DNA of 5,727 bases from assembly GCA_015487835.1 (NCBI GenBank), contig WFOY01000150.1, positions 1 through 5,727 of the forward strand. The letters are read 5' to 3'. Each line of letters opens with the position of its first letter. Positions within the stretch are counted from its first letter, which is position 1. This DNA is from Aquificaceae bacterium (lineage in GTDB: Bacteria; Aquificota; Aquificia; Aquificales; Aquificaceae). Below are positions 1-4,217 of this stretch, in pieces. The position numbers and the translations under genes were made by a program. The notes under the pieces are model-generated. The model made no database searches, was not told the DNA's origin, and worked only from the letters and a program-made list of their open reading frames with translations.

Positions 1-530
1 ATGGTCTCCTTCAGATACTTCTTCTCCTCGGGGGTGAGGTCCCTGAAGGGGTTTAAGGTGTCCTTGAACTTGCCGGTCTTTATCACCGTTGCCTTTATAC
101 CCACCTTCTCCAAGAGGTCCTTGTAGGTCACGTGCTGGACAACCACACCTATGCTACCCGTTATGGTCCCAGGGTTGGCGAATATGTAGTCCGCGGGAAC
201 GGAAAGGTAGTAAGCACCGGAGGCGGCCACGTTACCCATGGATACAACTACGGGCTTTCCCTCCGACCTGAACCTCTCTATCGCTCTGTATATCTCCTGG
301 GAGGCCCCGACAGACCCTCCGGGGCTGTCCACCCTTACGACGAGGGCCTTGACGCTCCTGTCCCTCTTTAGCCTCTCTATCTTCCTTACTACCGGAAGAG
401 GGTTTACGATCACGCCCGAGATCCTGAGGACAGCCACCCTGTCACCAACGGGAACTCGGGCCACTAGGCTGGAGATCATGACAGAAGCAATTATAATCAG
501 AACTATGAGCAGGAATACCCACTTTTTCAT
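1..530 (-). CDS. sppA: Signal peptide peptidase SppA (S49 family), 5' part, cut by window edge
   Basis: The minus-strand reading frame starting at 530 is open for 176 codons to the left edge, so the C-terminus is missing. Seen: a short basic N-terminus (MKKW) followed by a hydrophobic segment at about residues 5-24, an uncleaved membrane anchor. Then comes the S49 core: VDSPGG at 68-72, the nucleophile motif GNVAASGAYY with Ser104, then TGSIGVV at 124-130, and TGKFKD with Lys156. Family knowledge: SppA uses a Ser/Lys dyad, and in the Bacillus subtilis enzyme the two residues lie 52 apart; Ser104 and Lys156 here are also 52 apart, so the active site looks intact. The protein should degrade leftover signal peptides and other membrane peptides, with its catalytic domain outside the cytoplasmic membrane. 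It is the short, single-domain type. The ATG at 530 is chosen because the anchor begins there. No Shine-Dalgarno precedes it. It is divergent from the glcD-like gene, only 23 bp away. Confidence 0.93.
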   Translation of the reverse strand, partial: MKKWVFLLIVLIIIASVMISSLVARVPVGDRVAVLRISGVIVNPLPVVRKIERLKRDRSVKALVVRVDSPGGSVGASQEIYRAIERFRSEGKPVVVSMGNVAASGAYYLSVPADYIFANPGTITGSIGVVVQHVTYKDLLEKVGIKATVIKTGKFKDTLNPFRDLTPEEKKYLKET

Positions 531-553
531 AGGGTATATCTTATATTATTCCC
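531..553. promoter_or_regulatory. Divergent overlapping -10 elements between sppA and glcD-like gene
   Basis: Only 23 bp of A/T-rich DNA separates the two start codons. On the plus strand TATATT (542-547) lies exactly 6 nt before the glcD ATG. On the minus strand TAAGAT (543-538) lies 7 nt before the sppA ATG. The two hexamers share bases 542-543. Neither gene has a Shine-Dalgarno in this gap. If these are the real -10 elements, transcription would start at or next to each ATG, giving leaderless mRNAs, and both polymerases could not occupy the site together. No -35 match to TTGACA was seen at normal spacing in either direction, so the promoter call is tentative. Confidence 0.5.
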
Positions 554-1948
554 ATGCTGGGCATACTCAAACGTGACCCTATCGAGAGGCTGAGGAAGGC
601 CCTTGGAAAGGACAAGGTGAAGACCTCCCTGGTCGAGAGGAAGCTCTACTCTTACGACGCCACACCCATCCCCGTGGAGAGGAGCGTCCCGAGGGCCGTG
701 ATATTCCCTGAGACCAAAGAGGATGTGAGGAGGATAGTCGAGATCTGCTACGAGGAGAACGTCCCCATGTTCCCAAGAGGTGCGGGGTCAGGTCTCACGG
801 GGGGTGCTGTCCCGACTGAAGAGAAGGGCGTTGTCATATCCTTCGAGAGGATGACCAGGTTCGAGGTGGACGTGGACAACGCCACCGCTGTTGTCGAGCC
901 TGGAGTTATTACCTACGAGTTTCAGAACTACGTGGAGAAGCTGGGACTCTTCTACCCTCCCGACCCCTCCTCCTACAAGTACTCCACCATAGGTGGGAAC
1001 ATAGCTGAGAACGCGGGAGGCCCCAGGTGCCTCAAGTACGGTGTCACCCGCGAGTACGTCCTCGGGATCACTGCTGTTATAAAGGAGGGGAATGTATTAA
1101 AGACAGGGAACCCGATCCTGAAGGACGTGGCGGGCTACGACCTTACCAAGTTCTTCGTGGGATCGGAGGGGACCCTTGGCCTCCTCACCGAGGCGATCCT
1201 GAAGCTGATCCCAAAACCCCAGGCGAGGGCTACCGCCCTTGCGATCTTTGACGACCTCAGAAAGGTGGGGGAGGCCGTAACAAAGATAATGACCTCTGGG
1301 GTCTTCCCTTCAGCCTTAGAGTTCATGGACAGGGAGGCCATAAGGGCCGTCGAGGACTACAAGCCCGTGGGGCTACCGAGGGAAGCGGAGGCCCTCCTCC
1401 TCATAGAGGTGGACGGGACGGAGACCTCCGTGAGGGAACAGATCGGACAGGTGAAGGACCTCCTTGAGGGTATGAACGTGAAGGTGGATGTGTCTGAGAA
1501 CGAGGCGGAGGCCGAGAGGATCTGGACCGCGAGGAAGAACCTTGGCCCCGCCCTCGGAAACCTGAGATCGGGAAAGATAAACGAGGACATAGTCTTCCCC
1601 AGAACCTACCTCTCGGAGGCTCTCCCCGAGCTGAGGGAGATAGCTAAGAAGTACGACCTCCTGATGGCGGTCTTCGGGCACATAGGGGACGGGAACCTCC
1701 ACGTGAACTTACTCTACGACAAGAGGAACAGGGAGGAGGAGGAGAGGGCCGAGAGGGCTGTGGATGAGGTCTTCGAACTCGCCCTAAGGTATCAGGGTTC
1801 CATAACGGGTGAGCACGGCGTAGGGCTCACCAAAAAGAAGTTCTTAAAGTGGCAGTTCGGCGAGGAGGGCTACGAACTCCTGAAGGGGATAAAGCTCCTC
1901 TTCGACCCCAAAAACCTCTTCAACCCGGGAAAGGTGGTCGAGGTCTAA
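554..1948 (+). CDS. glcD: FAD-linked 2-hydroxyacid oxidase, GlcD / D-lactate dehydrogenase type
   Basis: 464 aa, the normal length for the family. Residues about 40-220 form the FAD-binding (PCMH/VAO-type) domain: PRGAGSGLTGGAVP at 74-87, PPDPSS at 135-140, the FAD-contact stretch TIGGNIAENAGGPRCLKYG at 145-163, and VGSEGTLGLLTEA at 202-214. The rest is the FAD-oxidase C-terminal domain with FGHIGDGNLHVN (His376, His383), TGEHGVG (Glu420, His421) and a closing LFDPKNLFNPGKV. In related D-2-hydroxyacid dehydrogenases these His/Glu residues bind a metal and the substrate carboxylate. Expected reaction: FAD-dependent oxidation of glycolate, D-lactate or a similar D-2-hydroxyacid to the 2-oxoacid, with electrons passed to a membrane or Fe-S partner. 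Partners GlcE and GlcF are not in the window, so the substrate cannot be fixed and the symbol marks the family. There is no signal peptide. The ATG at 554 gives an N-terminus starting just before the typical first helix. Its 3' end overlaps the convergent tsaC-like gene by 29 bp. Confidence 0.9.
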   Translation: MLGILKRDPIERLRKALGKDKVKTSLVERKLYSYDATPIPVERSVPRAVIFPETKEDVRRIVEICYEENVPMFPRGAGSGLTGGAVPTEEKGVVISFERMTRFEVDVDNATAVVEPGVITYEFQNYVEKLGLFYPPDPSSYKYSTIGGNIAENAGGPRCLKYGVTREYVLGITAVIKEGNVLKTGNPILKDVAGYDLTKFFVGSEGTLGLLTEAILKLIPKPQARATALAIFDDLRKVGEAVTKIMTSGVFPSALEFMDREAIRAVEDYKPVGLPREAEALLLIEVDGTETSVREQIGQVKDLLEGMNVKVDVSENEAEAERIWTARKNLGPALGNLRSGKINEDIVFPRTYLSEALPELREIAKKYDLLMAVFGHIGDGNLHVNLLYDKRNREEEERAERAVDEVFELALRYQGSITGEHGVGLTKKKFLKWQFGEEGYELLKGIKLLFDPKNLFNPGKVVEV

Positions 1949-2549
1949 GTCTTTTCAAGCTATCAGGACTGAAGACACCGGTCCTCAGTATCTCAAAACC
2001 ACCCTCCTCCAGCCTCACGACCGCCGAGGGTCTGCCTTCAACCCTCCCCCCGTCCACGTAGAGGGAGACCTCGTCCCTGAAGTACTCCATAGCCTCCTCC
2101 ACAGTCCTTGCGGGAGGCTTACCCTCAGGGTTCGCACTCGGCGCAACGACGGGCCTTCCAAGGTGTCTGACCAGCCTGAGGACAAAACCCCTCCTCGGGA
2201 TCCTGACCGCTACCGTCTCCCTACCCAGCCAGTGGTAGAGTCTAACCCTCCTCCTCAGGACCACGGTGACCCCGGGAACCGAGAGGAATCTCAGGTGTTC
2301 TCTCCCTAAGCTCAGGCCGATCTTCCCAACCCAGGAGACGTCAGGGACGATCAGAAGGAAGGGTCTCCCCGAGGGCCTCCTTACACTCCTCAGTCTCTTT
2401 ACGGCACCGTAGTTGGTGGCGTCCGCGAGGATACCGTATATGGTGTCCGTGGGGGCTACAACGATCCCCCCAGCCCTTATAACCTCCGAGGCCCTCAGGA
2501 CGGATCGGGGGTCCCTCTCACTTACTACCTCTGATCCTCGACTTCGCAT
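1920..2549 (-). CDS. tsaC: YrdC/Sua5-family protein, probable L-threonylcarbamoyladenylate synthase (TsaC-like)
   Basis: 209 aa, the single-domain YrdC/TsaC size rather than the longer two-domain Sua5. Seen: GGIVVAPTDTIYGILADA at 27-44 (family PTxTxYG), RRPSGRPFLLIVPD at 57-70, PGVTVVL at 92-98, VAVRIP at 113-118, PSANPEGKPPART at 137-149 (family PSANxSG), and a C-terminal GRPSAVVRL...ILRTG. Family role: making threonylcarbamoyl-AMP from Thr, bicarbonate and ATP, the first step of tRNA t6A37 synthesis. Odd: the conserved KxR motif (KGRP in most members) reads Val56-Arg57-Arg58-Pro59, so the first Lys is Val. This leaves open a YciO-like paralogue with a different or lost activity. The ATG at 2549 is the only good start; ATG, GTG and TTG are absent in the next codons before the PTDT motif. 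It begins inside leuD (32-bp overlap), suggesting translational coupling, and ends inside the 3' end of the convergent glcD-like gene. Confidence 0.82.
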   Translation of the reverse strand: MRSRGSEVVSERDPRSVLRASEVIRAGGIVVAPTDTIYGILADATNYGAVKRLRSVRRPSGRPFLLIVPDVSWVGKIGLSLGREHLRFLSVPGVTVVLRRRVRLYHWLGRETVAVRIPRRGFVLRLVRHLGRPVVAPSANPEGKPPARTVEEAMEYFRDEVSLYVDGGRVEGRPSAVVRLEEGGFEILRTGVFSPDSLKRLRPRPPFPG

Positions 2550-3027
2550 ACTCCATGAGACCCCCTGCCCTGAGGATCGCCTGCAGATCTTCCGGGAACT
2601 TGGTGGCCTGGTACTCCTTGCCCGTGGTGAGGTTCTTAACGGTCCCCCTCTCTAAGTCCACCTCCACCTCGTCGCCGTGGTTTATCTCGTCCACAGCTTC
2701 GGGAGCCTCCACTATAGGAAGACCTATGTTTATGGCATTCCTGAAGAATATCCTCGCGAAGGACTTGGCTATAACGACGGGGACTCCGGAGAACTTTATC
2801 GCTATTGGGGCGTGCTCCCTGGAGGAACCGGAACCGAAGTTCCTTCCCGCAACTATGATGTCTCCCTCCTGGTGCTTCTGGGCAAAATCCGGGTGCTCCG
2901 AGTCCTCCATAACGTGCCTTGCGAGCTCGTAGGGGTCGGATGTATTGAGATACCTCGCTGGAATTATCTGATCGGTGTCAACGTTGTCCCCGAACTTCCA
3001 GACCTTACCCCTTATAACCGTCTTCAT
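2518..3027 (-). CDS. leuD: 3-isopropylmalate dehydratase small subunit
   Basis: 169 aa, the short LeuD form typical of archaea and many thermophilic bacteria. It is an aconitase swivel domain: GDNVDTDQIIPARYLNTSDP at 13-32, the AGRNFGSGSSREHAPIA signature at 60-76, AKSFARIFFRNAINIGLPIV at 87-106, and the C-terminal GLMEYAKS. Together with the Fe-S subunit LeuC it would convert 2-isopropylmalate to 3-isopropylmalate in leucine synthesis, in the cytoplasm. The family also contains homoaconitase subunits; the loop reading YLNT at 27-30 lies where substrate choice is set in this family, so that role is not excluded by sequence alone. LeuC is not in the window. I chose the ATG at 3027 over an in-frame ATG at 3045 because homologues start with MK-hydrophobic-G-x-V/A-W-K, and because a -10 element lies between the two ATGs. 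The downstream tsaC-like gene starts within its last 11 codons. Confidence 0.93.
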   Translation of the reverse strand: MKTVIRGKVWKFGDNVDTDQIIPARYLNTSDPYELARHVMEDSEHPDFAQKHQEGDIIVAGRNFGSGSSREHAPIAIKFSGVPVVIAKSFARIFFRNAINIGLPIVEAPEAVDEINHGDEVEVDLERGTVKNLTTGKEYQATKFPEDLQAILRAGGLMEYAKSRIRGSK

Positions 3028-3033
3028 ATTGAA

Positions 3034-3042
3034 AGTATAGCA
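3034..3042 (-). promoter_or_regulatory. Extended -10 promoter of leuD, predicted leaderless start
   Basis: On the minus strand the sequence reads TGCTATACT: an extended -10 (TG at 3042-3041, one base, then TATACT at 3039-3034). The ATG of leuD follows after exactly 6 nt, so the transcript would start at or beside the A of the ATG. No Shine-Dalgarno is present, in agreement. The -35 window (about 3057-3062) reads GCAAGC, not TTGACA, so the TG extension or an activator would have to compensate. Confidence 0.55.
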
Positions 3043-3051
3043 CATTCATGG

Positions 3052-3094
3052 GGCGGGCTTGCGCATCTGCCTTCTTTCCCAGATGCAAACCGCC
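3052..3094. repeat. Inverted repeat upstream of leuD, possible operator
   Basis: A perfect 7-bp inverted repeat, GCATCTG (3063-3069) and CAGATGC (3080-3086), surrounds a 10-base spacer CCTTCTTTCC. Further out GGCGG (3052-3056) and CCGCC (3090-3094) are also complementary, with an unequal internal bulge (6 versus 3 bases). No T-tract follows in either direction, so it is not a standard terminator. Its centre lies about 47 bp upstream of the predicted leuD start, just beyond the -35 window, where activators commonly bind; it is also about 65-75 bp upstream of the dsrE-like -10. A regulator site for leuD, for the divergent gene, or for both is inferred. Confidence 0.5.
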
Positions 3095-3139
3095 ATATTC
3101 ATAAAACCAAGCTCTCCTGTCCCCTCTCATAACTGAAAG

Positions 3140-3145
3140 TATAAT
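3140..3145 (+). promoter_or_regulatory. -10 element of the dsrE-like gene
   Basis: A perfect TATAAT lies 33 nt upstream of the ATG at 3179. This spacing would give a leader of roughly 27 nt that includes the strong GGGAGGTGA ribosome binding site at 3167-3175. No convincing -35 is seen at 16-18 bp spacing, so the promoter may need an activator; the inverted repeat at 3052-3094 is nearby. Confidence 0.5.
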
Positions 3146-3178
3146 CCGTAAATAACTTTAAAGACAGGGAGGTGAGCC

Positions 3179-3691
3179 ATGAAGGGAGTTGTGGTTTTCT
3201 TTCTGGTCTTTACAACCGTTATCTTTGCGGAGGAGAAAGCAAAGTTCGTCCAAACACCTTACGAGGCTCCTTTCAAAGCTGTGGTTGAGTTCTACTTTGA
3301 CGAGCCCGAGAAGATAAGGTCAGCCTTAGAGTGGATCTCCAACATCATATACGTCCTGTCAAGAGAACCCTACGATTTCATACCGGGAGAGGATATAGAC
3401 ATAGTGGTGATAATCCACGGGACGGAGATAACCACGCTGGTCAAAAAGAACAGGGAAAAGTACAGGGACATATGGGACAGGATAGAGAGCATGGAGATGT
3501 ACGGGGTGAAGTTCAAGGTCTGTTCTATGGCGGCCAGCCTTATATACGGCTACAAACCCGAAGACTTCCCTCCTTTTGTTGAGCTCGTTCCCTCCGCCAT
3601 AACAGAGCTCCTTTACTGGCAGCACAAGGGCTACGCTCTCCTCATACCCAGAGTTTACGAAAGGAAGAAGTCGGTGGAAGAGATAAGGTAA
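3179..3691 (+). CDS. Exported DsrE-like protein (predicted periplasmic)
   Basis: 170 aa. The N-terminus MKGVVVFFLVFTTVIFA is a signal peptide with likely cleavage after Ala17 (before EEKAK). No Cys is near the cleavage site, so it is not a lipoprotein. The mature part resembles the DsrE/DsrF-like fold: VVEFYFDEPEKIRSAL at 35-50, then a strand and turn IDIVVIIHGTEITTL at 73-87 with His80, then GVKFKVCSMAAS at 109-120 with Cys115, EDFPPFVELVPSAITELL at 128-145, and a closing GYALLIP. Cys115 sits where many DsrE-like proteins of sulfur-oxidising bacteria have Cys, and is the only Cys in the protein. Family members carry or transfer sulfur on such a Cys, or have no known chemistry; a sulfur-handling role here is inference. 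The start is firm, as a GGAGG lies 6 nt before the ATG. The next gene, for a coiled-coil protein, starts 18 bp after the stop. Confidence 0.8.
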   Translation: MKGVVVFFLVFTTVIFAEEKAKFVQTPYEAPFKAVVEFYFDEPEKIRSALEWISNIIYVLSREPYDFIPGEDIDIVVIIHGTEITTLVKKNREKYRDIWDRIESMEMYGVKFKVCSMAASLIYGYKPEDFPPFVELVPSAITELLYWQHKGYALLIPRVYERKKSVEEIR

Positions 3692-3693
3692 GG

Positions 3694-3703
3694 TGCCTAT
3701 AAT
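3694..3703 (+). promoter_or_regulatory. -10 element directly before the coiled-coil gene
   Basis: TGCC followed by a perfect TATAAT (3698-3703) fills the 18-bp gap between two genes, with exactly 6 nt from the hexamer to the ATG at 3710. There is no Shine-Dalgarno at normal distance; the nearest purine-rich stretch, around the previous stop codon, is about 14 nt away. This suggests an internal promoter giving a leaderless transcript. The same ten bases TGCCTATAAT recur in the porin promoter (4174-4183). No TTGACA-like -35 was seen. Confidence 0.5.
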
Positions 3704-3709
3704 TAAACC

Positions 3710-4093
3710 ATGCGCGAGTGGACGAAGGGGATAGTAAAGAAGATAACATTAGAGGTCATATACGACATTGTAGATGAGAGGACGAGGGACATATACAGGA
3801 AGCTTGAGAAGATAGAGGAGAGGCAGGAGAGCGACTTCAAATACCTGAACCAGAAGATAGACCAGCTGAACCAGAAGGTGGACATCCAGATAGGACAGCT
3901 CAGACAGGAGATGAGGGAAGAGATAGGTCAGCTGAGACAGGAGGTAAAAGAGGAGGTAAGTCAGCTCAGACAGGATATGAATCAACTCAGGCAGGAGGTC
4001 AAGGAAGAGGTAAGTAATCTTAAAAAGGATATAGACAGGATAAATCAGAGGATAGATGTGCTCATTCAGATGGTTGCAAATTTGCAAAAATAA
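3710..4093 (+). CDS. Small coiled-coil protein of unknown function
   Basis: 127 aa; I do not recognise a named family. After a mixed N-terminus (about 1-30, MREWTKGIVKKITLEVIYDI) nearly all of the protein is a charged coiled coil rich in Gln, Glu, Lys and Arg, without Cys or Pro. Spacing of hydrophobic residues runs in sevens to about 60 (LNQKIDQ, LNQKVDI). It then has two 11-residue units, IGQLRQEMREE (61-71) and IGQLRQEVKEE (72-82), and an 18-residue unit (83-100) ending again in QLRQEVKEE. It returns to sevens: VSNLKKD, IDRINQR, IDVLIQM, VANLQK. Such 7/11 mixing gives a coiled coil with changing twist, probably oligomeric. No signal peptide or membrane segment is visible, so it is expected in the cytoplasm. 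It lies between the dsrE-like and porin genes. The reading frame is supported by the heptads; the start is the first ATG after the -10-like element. Confidence 0.8.
   Translation: MREWTKGIVKKITLEVIYDIVDERTRDIYRKLEKIEERQESDFKYLNQKIDQLNQKVDIQIGQLRQEMREEIGQLRQEVKEEVSQLRQDMNQLRQEVKEEVSNLKKDIDRINQRIDVLIQMVANLQK
3890..4009 (+). repeat. Degenerate 33-bp tandem repeats inside the coiled-coil gene
   Basis: Units at 3890-3922 and 3923-3955 encode IGQLRQE(M/V)(R/K)EE. A third region, 3956-4009, encodes VSQLRQDM plus NQLRQEVKEE, a unit with an inserted heptad. The core CAGCTCAGACAGGA is exact in the first and third units and has one base change in the second. The match at base level, including identical codons, points to growth of the gene by tandem duplication rather than only protein-level convergence. 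Confidence 0.7.
4074..4087. repeat. Perfect 14-bp palindrome TTGCAAATTTGCAA
   Basis: The two 7-bp halves TTGCAAA and TTTGCAA are exact reverse complements with no spacer. The palindrome covers the last codons of the coiled-coil gene (up to the codons before TAA at 4091) and lies about 67 bp upstream of the porin -35. With no loop and no GC-rich stem it is a poor terminator. It could be a binding site for a dimeric regulator of the porin promoter, but the sequence is also constrained by coding (VANLQK), so the call is weak. Confidence 0.35.
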
Positions 4094-4153
4094 AGTTATT
4101 GTTACACAGGGCTTTGGAAAGTGTGCAAAAGCAAGTTCTTGATACAAAAGGAC

Positions 4154-4183
4154 TTGACAAAATAGAACTTATATGCCTATAAT
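4154..4183 (+). promoter_or_regulatory. Sigma-70-type promoter of the porin gene
   Basis: Both elements match the consensus exactly: TTGACA at 4154-4159 and TATAAT at 4178-4183, separated by 18 bp. Transcription should start near 4190, giving a leader of about 28 nt with a strong ribosome binding site. This is the best promoter in the window and fits a highly expressed outer-membrane protein. Confidence 0.85.
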
Positions 4184-4205
4184 CTCTATTGAAAAATTTT
4201 TGAGA

Positions 4206-4210
4206 GGAGG
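4206..4210 (+). promoter_or_regulatory. Ribosome binding site that fixes the porin start
   Basis: GGAGG (within AGGAGGG) lies 7 nt before the ATG at 4218. An in-frame ATG exists at 4173, but it lies inside the promoter spacer, upstream of the predicted transcript start, and would put 15 residues in front of a standard signal peptide. The later ATG is therefore the real start. Confidence 0.85.
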
Positions 4211-4217
4211 GTATGTC

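Noticed and set aside
132..576. Plus-strand open frames opposite sppA
   Set aside because: The minus strand encodes SppA with an intact Ser/Lys dyad; the plus-strand frames have no family signal.
3028..3045. Longer LeuD starting at the in-frame ATG at 3045
   Set aside because: The extra MCYTFN does not fit the family N-terminus and the -10 element lies within it.
3046..3102. 18-codon minus-strand ORF (MNMAVCIWERRQMRKPAP) just upstream of leuD, with AGGAG about 11 nt before it, as a possible leader peptide
   Set aside because: It contains no Leu codons, so it does not fit leucine attenuation; it overlaps the inverted repeat and its stop lies just before the leuD -10. There is no terminator hairpin with a T-tract.
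3890..4009. Repeats in the coiled-coil gene as a CRISPR-like or satellite array
   Set aside because: The units are in frame, of 33 bp without spacers, and are explained by the coiled-coil protein repeat.
3749..4147. 132-codon minus-strand frame opposite the coiled-coil gene, rich in Leu and Tyr
   Set aside because: Its repeated hydrophobic sequence is just the antisense reading of the Gln/Glu/Arg repeats.
4173..4217. Longer porin starting at the ATG at 4173
   Set aside because: This ATG lies inside the promoter, upstream of the expected transcript start, and the later ATG has both an SD and a standard signal peptide.
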